This document shows, in pieces, positions 28,519 through 37,023 of a stretch of DNA of 64,000 nt. The translations under genes and the position numbers were made by a program. The first letter of the stretch is position 1; each line of letters starts with the position of its first letter. A model generated the notes under the pieces. That model saw only the letters and a list, made by a program, of their open reading frames with translations. It did no database searches and was not told where the DNA came from. Source of the DNA: Acidovorax soli (GTDB lineage: Bacteria > Pseudomonadota > Gammaproteobacteria > Burkholderiales > Burkholderiaceae_C); NCBI RefSeq assembly GCF_900107605.1, contig NZ_FNQJ01000003.1:186001-250000 (forward strand), in the 5' to 3' direction.

Positions 28519-29814
28519 TCAAAACAGCGGCGCGGTGTGCGGATCTGCCTTGCGCGCGGGGCGGCTGCTGGCGGAAACGGGCTCGCTGCCTGCCTGCGGG
28601 TGCTCGGACAGGCGCACCAGCGCCCCCACCCGCACGCCCAGCAGCCGCAGACGCTGGTCCAGCGGCACGCGCTTGAGGCACAGCCCGGCCACGCGGCGGA
28701 TGGTGGCTGCGTCGTGCGTGGGTTCCGCAATGGTCTGATCGCGCGTGGCCATCCTGAAGTCGTCATAGCGCAGCTTGATGCCAATGGTTTTGCCCACGTA
28801 GCCCTTGCGCTGCAGGTCCTCGGCCACGCGCTGGCACAGGTCGGAGAAGATGCGCGAGAGCTCGGCCTTGTCGCGCACGGCGTGCAGGTCGCGCTCAAAC
28901 GTGGTCTCGCGGCTCATGCTCACAGGCTCGCTCTCGGTCACCACGGGGCTGTCGTCCTGGCCCCAGGCCACGCGGTGCATCCAGGCGCCGGTCGATTTGC
29001 CGAAATGGCCCATCAGCCATTGCGCATCCTGTGCCGCCAGCTGGCCGATGGTCTCGATACCCAGCCGCGCCAGTTTTTCGCCCGCCTTGGGGCCGATGCC
29101 GTTGATCTTGCGCACATGCAGTGGCCAGATGCGGGCTTGCAGGTCCTCTGCGTAAACGATGGAGATCCCGTTGGGCTTGTTGAACTCGCTGGCCATCTTG
29201 GCCAGCAGGCGGTTGGGAGCCACGCCGATCGAACAGGTCAGGCCCGTGGCGTCAAAAATGCTTTTCTGGATGAGGCGGGCCAGCACACGCCCGCCCTCGC
29301 GCTGGCCACCGGGCACATCGGTGAAGTCGATATAGACCTCGTCCACGCCCCGGTCCTGCATCACCGGCGCGATCTCGGTGATGGTCCGCTTGAACAGGCG
29401 CGAGTATTTGCGCACCTCGTCAAAGTCCACCGGCAGCACGATGGCCTGCGGGCACAGCCGTGCGGCCTTCATCATGCCCATGGCCGAGCCCACGCCAAAC
29501 TGGCGCGCGGCATAGGTGGCAGTGGTGATCACACCCCGGCCCACGTAATCCTTGAGCAAGGGGAAATCGGCCACGGGAATAAAGCGCGGCTCACGCGGCC
29601 CCGTGCCATCCGGGCTTTGCAGCAGCCAATCATCCACCTTGCGCCGCCCGCCGCCAATCACCACCGGCAGGCACTTGAGCTGCGGGTAGCGCAGCAACTC
29701 GACGGATGCAAAGAACGCATCCATGTCCAGGTGGGCGATGCGGCGCAGCTTGCCGCCTGAGGCAGGCTGTGCGGGCGGAAGGTCGGCAGGTAAATCGGTC
29801 TCGACGGCGGTCAC
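28519..29814 (-). CDS. dinB: DNA polymerase IV
   Basis: Y-family translesion polymerase of 431 residues. Catalytic acids are visible as Asp30 (HLDMDAFFASVE) and Asp158/Glu159 (GVDEVYIDF), with the helix-hairpin-helix and little-finger regions following. The C-terminal ADPHTAPLF resembles the beta-clamp binding motif of Pol IV. An insertion of about 35 residues (about 57-92, RRKVDDWLLQ to DYVGRG) lies in the fingers between VVIGGG and the conserved ITTATYAARQFGV, where E. coli DinB has only a short loop. There is no visible LexA box immediately upstream, although I could not search systematically. Confidence 0.94.
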   Translation of the reverse strand: MTAVETDLPADLPPAQPASGGKLRRIAHLDMDAFFASVELLRYPQLKCLPVVIGGGRRKVDDWLLQSPDGTGPREPRFIPVADFPLLKDYVGRGVITTATYAARQFGVGSAMGMMKAARLCPQAIVLPVDFDEVRKYSRLFKRTITEIAPVMQDRGVDEVYIDFTDVPGGQREGGRVLARLIQKSIFDATGLTCSIGVAPNRLLAKMASEFNKPNGISIVYAEDLQARIWPLHVRKINGIGPKAGEKLARLGIETIGQLAAQDAQWLMGHFGKSTGAWMHRVAWGQDDSPVVTESEPVSMSRETTFERDLHAVRDKAELSRIFSDLCQRVAEDLQRKGYVGKTIGIKLRYDDFRMATRDQTIAEPTHDAATIRRVAGLCLKRVPLDQRLRLLGVRVGALVRLSEHPQAGSEPVSASSRPARKADPHTAPLF

Positions 29815-29862
29815 ACCCGGTATTGTGCGCGGCGGCCTGCCATCCAGGGCCTTGCGGCCATC

Positions 29863-30810
29863 CTACCGCCGGCCACGCGCCACACGCTCCCCCACCCCGA
29901 TGAAGCCCAGCATCAGCAACACCCCCACCAGTTGCAAGGCACCCAGGGCTTGCTGAAAGTAGGCCCAATCGACCACGATGGCGACCACGGGGTAGGCAAA
30001 CTGCAGCACCGCCACCCGGGTCGTTGGCATCCGGGCCATGCCTGCATACATCAGGGTGTAGGCGAGCCCGGTGTGGATCAGCCCCAGTCCGGCCAGCCAT
30101 GCCCATGAGGCGCCCCAGGCGGGCCAGCCTTGCTCTGCGGGTGCGACCCACAGCACCACCGAGCCCAGCGCGCATTGCCACCAGGCCAGGGTGCCCACGG
30201 GCAAGGCCTGAAGGCGTTTGGCCACCACCGTCACCACAGCGGTACACAGCGCACCCACCAGGCACAGGGCTACTCCCTGCCAGTAGCCAGGCGCCTGCCC
30301 ACCACCCGGCGCGGCCAGCCCCTCGGCCACACCTGTTGCCAGCACCAGGCCCGCCATGGCACCCAGCACCGACAGCACACGCTGGCGTGGCATGGTCTCC
30401 TTCAGCCACCACACCCCCAGCAGCAGCACCCACAACGGCTGCACATGGAACAGCACCACCGCCACCCCGGTAGGCACCTGCTGGATGGCCGTGAAAAACA
30501 GCCACCAGCTCGTCAGCATGAGCCCGCCGAGCAGCAGCACCCAGGGCAACGCAGCCCAGCCCACCCAGAGCCCGCGCCACAGTCCACGCAAGGGCCTGCG
30601 CCAGACCAGCCACAGCGTGAGCCCCAGCAGGCCCAAGGCGCACCGGAACCAGGTCAGGGTCGCCGGATCTGCCTGGGCCTCATGCACGAACACGCCAATG
30701 CTGCCCAGCAGGGCATTGCCCAGGACAAAGGGCAAAACCCCCTGGTACGCGGGAGTGGCGGGGACAACGGCTGCGGGTGCGCCAGTAACGGAAGAGGATG
30801 GCTTTTGCAT
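29863..30810 (-). CDS. EamA/DMT-family transporter
   Basis: This inner-membrane protein of about 315 residues has ten hydrophobic segments and the internal EamA duplication (two halves, each ending in a similar helix pattern), typical of the drug/metabolite transporter superfamily. The substrate is unknown; relatives export amino acids or their analogues. The ATG at 30810 is preferred to a GTG ten codons upstream. It is transcribed divergently from a LysR-type regulator, with a palindrome in the 83-base space between them, so that regulator probably controls it. It lies 48 bases upstream of dinB on the same strand. Confidence 0.85.
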   Translation of the reverse strand: MQKPSSSVTGAPAAVVPATPAYQGVLPFVLGNALLGSIGVFVHEAQADPATLTWFRCALGLLGLTLWLVWRRPLRGLWRGLWVGWAALPWVLLLGGLMLTSWWLFFTAIQQVPTGVAVVLFHVQPLWVLLLGVWWLKETMPRQRVLSVLGAMAGLVLATGVAEGLAAPGGGQAPGYWQGVALCLVGALCTAVVTVVAKRLQALPVGTLAWWQCALGSVVLWVAPAEQGWPAWGASWAWLAGLGLIHTGLAYTLMYAGMARMPTTRVAVLQFAYPVVAIVVDWAYFQQALGALQLVGVLLMLGFIGVGERVARGRR

Positions 30811-30867
30811 GCCCGCAGTGTGGCTGCCAGCAGTCACCACGAAAAGCGCATAATTTATGCAAACATC

Positions 30868-30882
30868 ATTCGATAATCGAAT
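30868..30882. promoter_or_regulatory. Perfect palindrome between EamA and LysR genes, likely operator
   Basis: ATTCGAT and ATCGAAT flank a single central A. The site contains the T-N11-A pattern typical of LysR binding and lies 12 bases before the LysR start codon in the shared 83-base spacer. Binding by the adjacent LysR protein is inference. Confidence 0.55.
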
Positions 30883-30893
30883 TCATTTACACC

Positions 30894-31775
30894 ATGGGCT
30901 ACCGCGACCTGCAACTCGATTGGCTCCAATGCCTGGTGGCCGTGGTGGATGCGGGCTCACTCTCGGGCGCCACGCTGGAGGTGCACCGCTCCCAGTCCGC
31001 CGTGAGCATGCAGCTGAAAAAACTCGAAGACGCCGTAGGCCACCGCTTGCTGGAGCGCGACGCACGCAAGCAGCACCTGACGCCCGAGGGTGAAACCCTG
31101 CTGGGCTACGCGCGCCGCATCCTGGCGCTGCATGCCGAAGCCCATGACGCGCTGAGCGGTGATGCGCTCACAGGCCGCGTGCGGCTGGGTGTGCCCGATG
31201 ACTACGCCGCCCGCTACCTCACGCCCGTACTCAAGCGCTTTGCGCCCCGGCACAGCGGGGTGGAGATCGAGCTCGATTGCGAGCAGTCCACCGCACTCAT
31301 CCCGCGCGTGGCCAGCGGCGACCTGGACCTGGCCCTCATCTCGCGCGACCACGCGCGCCGTGGCACGCTGCTGTTCCACGAGCCCATGGTGTGGGTGGGC
31401 TCGGCGCAGTTCGAGTTATGGCGGCGCGACCCGCTGCCCATTGCGGTGTACGAGTCGGCCAGCCTGGCGCGGCGCGGCGCCATCCACGCGCTGGCACAGC
31501 AGGGGCGCCGCTACAAGGTGGTCTATCACAGCTCCAGCCTGGCCGGGCAGATTGCGGCCGTCGAAAGCGGCCTGGCCGTGGCCGCCCTCACCCACTGCAG
31601 CGTGCCGCCGCAGCTGCAGGTGCTGGGCACCGAGCATGGTCTGGGCCCTCTGGCGCCCATGGAGGTGGCCGTGTACCGCAGCCGCGCATCGCGCGGTGCG
31701 AAGGCGGTGGACAGCCTGCAGAGCCTGCTGGTGCAGACCCTGAGGCAATCGGGTAGCGCCCGCACCGCGCCGTAA
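30894..31775 (+). CDS. LysR-type transcriptional regulator
   Basis: The 293-residue product has an N-terminal winged helix (LDWLQCLVAVVDAGSLSGA, HRSQSAVSMQLKKLE, HRLLERD) and a substrate-binding domain with the usual two lobes. The start at 30894 is chosen because the LysR HTH begins about ten residues later; the upstream frame lacks similarity. Divergent from the EamA transporter gene and convergent with the thiamine-diphosphate enzyme gene (13 bases between stops). It probably regulates the transporter in response to an amino acid or aromatic effector. Confidence 0.9.
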   Translation: MGYRDLQLDWLQCLVAVVDAGSLSGATLEVHRSQSAVSMQLKKLEDAVGHRLLERDARKQHLTPEGETLLGYARRILALHAEAHDALSGDALTGRVRLGVPDDYAARYLTPVLKRFAPRHSGVEIELDCEQSTALIPRVASGDLDLALISRDHARRGTLLFHEPMVWVGSAQFELWRRDPLPIAVYESASLARRGAIHALAQQGRRYKVVYHSSSLAGQIAAVESGLAVAALTHCSVPPQLQVLGTEHGLGPLAPMEVAVYRSRASRGAKAVDSLQSLLVQTLRQSGSARTAP

Positions 31776-31788
31776 AAGCCCGAGACCC

Positions 31789-33474
31789 TTAGTTCTTCGC
31801 TAGCGCTGCGCTGCGCAGGCCCTGCAGCGTGCCCGTGGGCGTGATCGCCTCGGGGTCGATCAGGCAGTGCAGCACGCTGGGCAGGCCGCTGGCGCGGGCG
31901 CGGGCCAGGGCAGGGGCGAATTCTGCCGTCCGCTCCACGCGCTCGCCGTGGCCGCCAAAGGCCTGGGCGTAGGCCTTGAAGTCGGGGTTCTGGAGCTGCG
32001 TGGCGCTGATGCGGCCGGGGTACTCGCGCTCCTGGTGCATGCGGATGGTGCCGTACATGGCGTTGTCGAGCAGCACCACGATGAGGGGCAGACCATATTG
32101 CACGGCGGTCGCAAACTCTTGCCCGTGCATCAGAAAGTCGCCATCGCCCGCGAACACCACCACCTCGCGCTGGGGCCACAGGCGCTTGGCGCCCACGCCC
32201 GCGGGCAGGCCATAGCCCATCGACCCGCTGGTGGGCGCGAGCTGGCTCGCGTAGGTGGTAAACGGCCAGAAGCGGTGCACCCAGGTGGCAAAGTTGCCAG
32301 CGCCGTTGCAGAAGATGGTGTCGGCGGGCAGCACTTCCTTGAGGTGCTGCATCACCTGGCCCATCTGGAGGTTGCCGGGGATGCGGATGGGCGCCGTATC
32401 GCTCCAGGCCAGGTATTCGGCATGGGCGGCCTCTGTGTGGGCCTTCCAAGGCACGGCGGCCGTGGGGCGCACCGTATTGAGCGCCGCAGCAAACGCCTGG
32501 GGCGTGGCGTGGATGGCCTGCGTGGGGCGGTAGAGCTTGCCCAGTTCATGGGCATCGGCATGCACATGCACCAGGGGCTGCGCGGGCCTGGGGATGTTGA
32601 ACAGCTCGTAGCCCTGCGATGGCACCTCCGACAAGCGGCCGCCCACCACCAGCACCAGGTCGGACGCCTTGATGCGCGCCAGCAGCTTGGGGTTGACGCC
32701 CAGGCCCAGATCGCCGCCATAGCAGGCATGTGTGGCCGGGAACAGCATCTGGCGACGGAACGAGCAGTACACAGGAATGGACCACGCTTCGGCAAACGCG
32801 GTGAACTCGCGCACCGCCTGCTCAGACCAGCGGCTGCCGCCCAGGATCGCCACGGGGCTTTGGGCGGCTTGCAGGCGCTGCGCCAACTCGGCCATCTGCG
32901 CAGCGCCAGGGTGGGTCTCCGTCACCTGGTAGGGCAGCGCATCGGCCACGGTGGCGGCCTCGGTCAGCATGTCTTCGGGCAGCGCCACCACCACCGGGCC
33001 GGGGCGGCCCGAGGTGGCCACATGGAAGGCGCGCGAGACCAGCTCGGGCACACGCGCCGGATCGTCGATCTGCACCACCCACTTGGCCATGGTGCCGAAG
33101 ACCGCGCTGTAATCGAGCTCCTGAAACGCCTCGCGCCCCATCGCGCCGCGCGCCACCTGGCCCACGAACAGGATCATGGGGGTCGAGTCCTGGTGCGCGA
33201 TGTGAATGCCCGCCGAAGCATTGGTGGCACCCGGACCGCGCGTCACAAAGCAGATACCGGGCTGGCCGGTCAGCTTGCCCTGGGCCTCGGCCATCATGGC
33301 CGCACCGCCCTCCTGGCGGCAGACGGTGACGGCGATGTGGGCATCGTGGAGCGCATCGAGCACGGCCAGGTAGCTTTCGCCGGGCACGCAGAACAGCTGC
33401 TGCACGCCGTGGAGGAGGAGCTGATCGACCAGGATCTGGCCGCCGGTGCGGGAAGTGAGGAACGTTGAGTTCAT
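31789..33474 (-). CDS. Thiamine-diphosphate-dependent enzyme, acetolactate-synthase-like
   Basis: The 561-residue product has the three-domain layout of acetohydroxyacid synthase and related decarboxylases. The N-terminal PYR domain carries the catalytic Glu55 (RQEGGAAMMAEAQG) and GPGATNASAGI. The central domain follows. The C-terminal PP domain carries the ThDP motif GDGDFLMHGQEF ending near PLIVVLLDN. It is not a normal IlvB, since no small subunit is adjacent and the gene lies last in an amino-acid catabolic cluster. A 2-oxo acid decarboxylase or carboligase acting on the product of the neighbouring aminotransferase is plausible, but the substrate is unknown. Confidence 0.85.
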   Translation of the reverse strand: MNSTFLTSRTGGQILVDQLLLHGVQQLFCVPGESYLAVLDALHDAHIAVTVCRQEGGAAMMAEAQGKLTGQPGICFVTRGPGATNASAGIHIAHQDSTPMILFVGQVARGAMGREAFQELDYSAVFGTMAKWVVQIDDPARVPELVSRAFHVATSGRPGPVVVALPEDMLTEAATVADALPYQVTETHPGAAQMAELAQRLQAAQSPVAILGGSRWSEQAVREFTAFAEAWSIPVYCSFRRQMLFPATHACYGGDLGLGVNPKLLARIKASDLVLVVGGRLSEVPSQGYELFNIPRPAQPLVHVHADAHELGKLYRPTQAIHATPQAFAAALNTVRPTAAVPWKAHTEAAHAEYLAWSDTAPIRIPGNLQMGQVMQHLKEVLPADTIFCNGAGNFATWVHRFWPFTTYASQLAPTSGSMGYGLPAGVGAKRLWPQREVVVFAGDGDFLMHGQEFATAVQYGLPLIVVLLDNAMYGTIRMHQEREYPGRISATQLQNPDFKAYAQAFGGHGERVERTAEFAPALARARASGLPSVLHCLIDPEAITPTGTLQGLRSAALAKN

Positions 33475-33501
33475 GGCTACGGTAACGGATCAAAAAGTAA
33501 T

Positions 33502-34728
33502 TCAGAACAGTGCCTGGCAGGCGCGCTGGATGCGCGCGCAGGCCTCTTGCAAATCGGCGGTAGGGGCGGCGTACGAGATGCGGAAGTATGGCGCGAGCCC
33601 CAGCACCCCGCCGGGCACCACGGCGACATGGTGTTCGCGCAGCAGGTAAGCACAAAAGTCGGCATCGGTGCGCAGCAGCATGCCGCCCGGTGTGGTGCGG
33701 CCCAGCACGCCTTCGCAGCTGGCAAAGGTGTAGAACGCGCCCTCGGGCACACGGCAGCGCAGGCCGGGTGAGGCGTTGAGCGCGGCCAAGACCAGGTCGC
33801 GCCGGTCCTGGAACGCTTGGCAGCGCTCGCGCACCACGTCTTGCGGCCCGGTCAGCGCCGCCACGGCCGCCGCCTGGCTGATGGACGAGGGGCAGGATGT
33901 GGCCTGGCTCTGCACCACGGCCATGGCCGCGATCAGCGCCTTGGGGCCTGCGCCATAGCCGATACGCCAACCCGTCATGGCGTAAGCCTTGGAGACGCCA
34001 TTCACCGTCAGCGTGCGGTCGCGCAGCGAGGGCAGCACGGCGGCGGGCGTGGCAAACGCACGGCCGTCGTACAGGATGTGTTCGTAGATGTCGTCCGCCA
34101 GCAGCCACACCTGCGGGTGGCTCTCCACCACCTCCAGCACCGGGCGCAGCTGCTCGGCGCTGTAGGCCGCGCCGCTGGGGTTGGACGGCGAGTTGATGAA
34201 CACCCAGCGCGTGCGCGGCGTGATGGCAGCCTCCAGCTGCTCGGGCGTGATGCGAAAGCCGTTGGCCTCGGTGCAGGGCACCACCACCGGCACACCGCCT
34301 GCAATCAACACCATGTCGGCGTACGAAGTCCAATATGGCGCGGGCAGGATCACCTCGTCGCCGGGGTTCACCGAGGCCATCAGCGCGTTGTAGAGGATCT
34401 GCTTGGCGCCCGCGCCGGCGGTGATTTCGTTCAGCGCAAAGTCCAGGCCGTTGTCGTGCTTGAACTTGTGCTGAATGGCGGCTTTCAGTTCAACCGTGCC
34501 ATCCAGCACCGTGTAGTGCGTCTCCCCCCGCACCATGGCCTGCTGGGCGGCTTCCAGGATGTGGACAGGTGTATCGAAGTCAGGCTCGCCCAAGCCCAGC
34601 ACGATGACGGGCTGGCCCTGGCGCTTGAGCTGGTGGGCCTCTTGCGTCAGGCGCACGATTGCGGAGACGCCGATGGCACCCACGCGGTCGGCCGTGCGAA
34701 AGGCTGTGGCGGGGAGGGGAGCGTTCAT
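33502..34728 (-). CDS. PLP-dependent aminotransferase, class I (subgroup Ib)
   Basis: The 408-residue product has the class I/II aminotransferase fold. It shows Asn184 (NSPSNPSG), ADDIYEHILYDG around 211-222, the PLP lysine Lys247 in GVSKAYAMTGWRIGYG, and a C-terminal Arg in YFRISYA for the substrate carboxylate. It resembles the aspartate aminotransferase Ib group, whose members vary in substrate. The start overlaps the stop of the binding-protein gene (ATGA). Its place beside an ALDH7-type dehydrogenase suggests it could act on 2-aminoadipate or another dicarboxylic amino acid; this is inference. Confidence 0.88.
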   Translation of the reverse strand: MNAPLPATAFRTADRVGAIGVSAIVRLTQEAHQLKRQGQPVIVLGLGEPDFDTPVHILEAAQQAMVRGETHYTVLDGTVELKAAIQHKFKHDNGLDFALNEITAGAGAKQILYNALMASVNPGDEVILPAPYWTSYADMVLIAGGVPVVVPCTEANGFRITPEQLEAAITPRTRWVFINSPSNPSGAAYSAEQLRPVLEVVESHPQVWLLADDIYEHILYDGRAFATPAAVLPSLRDRTLTVNGVSKAYAMTGWRIGYGAGPKALIAAMAVVQSQATSCPSSISQAAAVAALTGPQDVVRERCQAFQDRRDLVLAALNASPGLRCRVPEGAFYTFASCEGVLGRTTPGGMLLRTDADFCAYLLREHHVAVVPGGVLGLAPYFRISYAAPTADLQEACARIQRACQALF

Positions 34729-35642
34729 TGCTGGTAGGTCTCGAGGGGCTTGTCGTTGGGCGCGGCAAACAGCTGGCGCAGCGTGGTGCCCAGCGGCAGG
34801 TTGAGGCTCATGTTCTTGGGCGGAATGGGGGTCACGAACCACTTGGCGTAGATCTTTTCCATCTCGCCGGTTTGCATGAGCTTGGTGAGCACACCGTCCA
34901 CCGCCGCCTTGAAGGTGGGGTCGTCCTTGCGGAACAGCAGCGCAATCGGCTCGGCGCCCAGCGGCTCTCCCACGATGCGGTAGGCCGAAGGGTCCTTGGA
35001 GTTGGCGATCATCCCGGCCAGCAGGTTGTCGTCGAGCACAAACGCATCGGCACGGCCGGTCTCCAGCAGCAAGAAGCTCTCGTGGTGATCCTTGCCCAGC
35101 ACGGTCTTGATGGGGGCGCCCAGCGTGCGCTCTTGCCTGCGCAGCAGCTGCACGGCGGTCGTACCCGTGGAGGCCGCAATGGTGCGATTGCCCAATTGGC
35201 TGACGGATTGGAGGTCCGAATCCTTGCGCACGGCCATGCGCACTTCACTCACGTAAGTGGTCACGGCAAAGGCCACCTGCTGCTGGCGCGCGGTGTTGTT
35301 GGTGGTGGGGCCGCAGCCGATGTCCAGCGTGCCGTTCTGCACCAGCGGCAGCGTGTTCTGTGCCGTCACGGCCATGTATTCGAGCTTGGCCTGGGGCACG
35401 ATTTCCTTGAGCACCCGCTCGCACAGCTCGACGTGGTAGCCCACGTATTTTTCGTTCGCGCCCAACGCATAGGCCATGGGCGGCGAGGTCTCGCGCACGC
35501 CCAGCACCACCTTGCCCGACGCCTTGATCTTGTCGAGCGTGCTGGTCGCCGGGGCCTGGGCATGTGCCGGGGCCCATGCCATGCATGCGAGTGCCAGCCC
35601 TGCGGTCAGCGCAGTGAGCGTTGCCTTGCGGAAAGATGCCAT
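34725..35642 (-). CDS. Periplasmic amino-acid-binding protein (ABC transporter family 3)
   Basis: The 305-residue product has a signal peptide (about 1-28, ending AHAQA). Its bacterial extracellular solute-binding family 3 domain resembles GltI/AatJ glutamate/aspartate-binding proteins (TLDKIKASGKVVLGVRE, then YVGYHVELCERVLKEI, and NGTLDIGCGPTTNN). The permease and ATPase genes that normally follow are absent, so it must use a transporter encoded elsewhere or act as a sensor. It overlaps the aminotransferase start and follows the FAD oxidoreductase gene by 50 bases, all on one probable transcript. Confidence 0.9.
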   Translation of the reverse strand: MASFRKATLTALTAGLALACMAWAPAHAQAPATSTLDKIKASGKVVLGVRETSPPMAYALGANEKYVGYHVELCERVLKEIVPQAKLEYMAVTAQNTLPLVQNGTLDIGCGPTTNNTARQQQVAFAVTTYVSEVRMAVRKDSDLQSVSQLGNRTIAASTGTTAVQLLRRQERTLGAPIKTVLGKDHHESFLLLETGRADAFVLDDNLLAGMIANSKDPSAYRIVGEPLGAEPIALLFRKDDPTFKAAVDGVLTKLMQTGEMEKIYAKWFVTPIPPKNMSLNLPLGTTLRQLFAAPNDKPLETYQQ

Positions 35643-35692
35643 GTCGTTGTCTCCTTGTGTGTGGTGGATGGCAGGTTGAGAAAGAGCGAAAC

Positions 35693-36883
35693 TCAGATCA
35701 CGTTCTTTTCGAGCAGCGGCTGTTGGCGCGCAAGGCGCTCGATGGACAGCGGCGACAAATCCAGGCTGTGGTAGCGGCCGGTCAGCATCCACTCGGCCAG
35801 GCCGCGCCCCACGGCCGGGCTCTGCTGCAGGCCATGACCCGAGAAGCCGTTGGCGAACACCAGGTTGTCGCAGGCGGTGTGCAGGCCCAACAGCGCGTTG
35901 TGGTCGAAGGTGTTCATCTCGTAGTAGCCTGCCCAGGCGCCCTGCATGCGCAGCGCCTCAAAGCCGGGGATGCGCCCTGCCAGCGTAGGCCAGATGTGTT
36001 CCTCGAACGCGGCGTACTCGGGCTCCAGCGGGGCAAAGTCGGCATCGTTGTCTGCGTCGGGCGCAAAGCCGCAGATGAAGCCCTTGCCCTCGGGCCGCAG
36101 CCAGATGCCGCTGGTGTCGATCAGCAGCGGGCAACCCGGCAGCGCTGCCGGGCTGGCGAGGTTGAACACCGTGCGGCGCTTGCCCACCACGGGCAGGTCA
36201 ATGCCCGCCCAGCCCGCAATGGCAGCCGCCCACGGGCCGCCCGCGTTCACGACATAGCGGCAGGGCAGCACGGTGCCGCTGTGCAGGCGCACGGCGTTCA
36301 CATGCTGCACGCCATCGCTGGCGGCCAGGTCGAGGCCCACCGCCTCGTCGGCCACGTAGCGCACACCCTGGCGCTGCGCCTTCTTGCGCAATGCCGTGAG
36401 CAGCAGGTAGCCGTCAAACCAGCCCTCGCCCGACAGGCCCAGCGAGCCCAGCGCTACATCCTGCAGCGCCAGCCACGGAAAATGCTCGGCCAGCTGCTGC
36501 GGGCTCAGCAGCGCCACATCGGCGCCATGCCGCTTCTGCAGCGCATGGTTCTCGCGCAGCGTGGCCGCGCCCGCCTGGGTGGCCAGGTACAGGTAGCCGC
36601 CTTCGTGCAGGCCGATGTCGGGCGCGTCGCCATGGCAGGCCAACAGCTGGTCCACGTTGCGCAGGAAGCCGATGCCAAACGCCGAGACCTGGATGTTGAT
36701 GTCGGTGGAAAACTGCTGGCGAATCGAGCTGGCCGACAGCGCCGACGACGCCCGCGCGTAGGTCGGGTCCCGCTCGACCACCACGACCTCGCAGCCCGGC
36801 TGCTGCAGCGTGAGGAAGTACGCAATGGCACTGCCGATGACGCCGCCGCCAATGATGACGATGGGAGAGGAGTCAGTGGTCAT
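35693..36883 (-). CDS. FAD-dependent oxidoreductase, D-amino-acid/sarcosine oxidase type (FOXRED1-like)
   Basis: The 396-residue product has an N-terminal dinucleotide-binding motif (VIIGGGVIGSAIAYFL) and the DAO-family C-terminus with GFSGHGLQQSPAVGRG. The overall sequence is close to FOXRED1-type proteins, including ERDPTYARASSALS, WAGYYEMNTFDHNALLG and an ending LSPLSIER. Relatives in amino-acid catabolic operons oxidise secondary amines such as pipecolate or sarcosine, or D-amino acids. The start is the ATG at 36883; the longer frame runs into a repeat element (its ALSLSKG stretch). It lies downstream of the ALDH7-type dehydrogenase gene. Confidence 0.85.
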   Translation of the reverse strand: MTTDSSPIVIIGGGVIGSAIAYFLTLQQPGCEVVVVERDPTYARASSALSASSIRQQFSTDINIQVSAFGIGFLRNVDQLLACHGDAPDIGLHEGGYLYLATQAGAATLRENHALQKRHGADVALLSPQQLAEHFPWLALQDVALGSLGLSGEGWFDGYLLLTALRKKAQRQGVRYVADEAVGLDLAASDGVQHVNAVRLHSGTVLPCRYVVNAGGPWAAAIAGWAGIDLPVVGKRRTVFNLASPAALPGCPLLIDTSGIWLRPEGKGFICGFAPDADNDADFAPLEPEYAAFEEHIWPTLAGRIPGFEALRMQGAWAGYYEMNTFDHNALLGLHTACDNLVFANGFSGHGLQQSPAVGRGLAEWMLTGRYHSLDLSPLSIERLARQQPLLEKNVI

Positions 36884-36908
36884 TCTCAAAGATCTCGCGG
36901 TGCACCAG

Positions 36909-36999
36909 CCCTTCGACAAGCTCAGGGCGCGCGGGGGGACACGACGCACCCCGCCTCACCCCGCCCGTTCGGGCTGAGCCTGCTGTCGAAGCCGGGGCG
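36909..36999. repeat. Inverted pair of Comamonadaceae-type REP-like elements
   Basis: CCTTCGACAAGCTCAGG at 36910-36926 and its near reverse complement at 36966-36992 (GGGCTGAGCCTG then CTGTCGAAGCC) form a long imperfect hairpin with a GC-rich middle. The motif, which encodes ALSLSKG when translated, is one I know as a dispersed repeat in many beta-proteobacterial genomes. It fills the 140-base gap between the ALDH and FAD-oxidoreductase genes. Confidence 0.7.
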
Positions 37000-37023
37000 T
37001 ACCGCATGCTTTCCACAGCCAAA

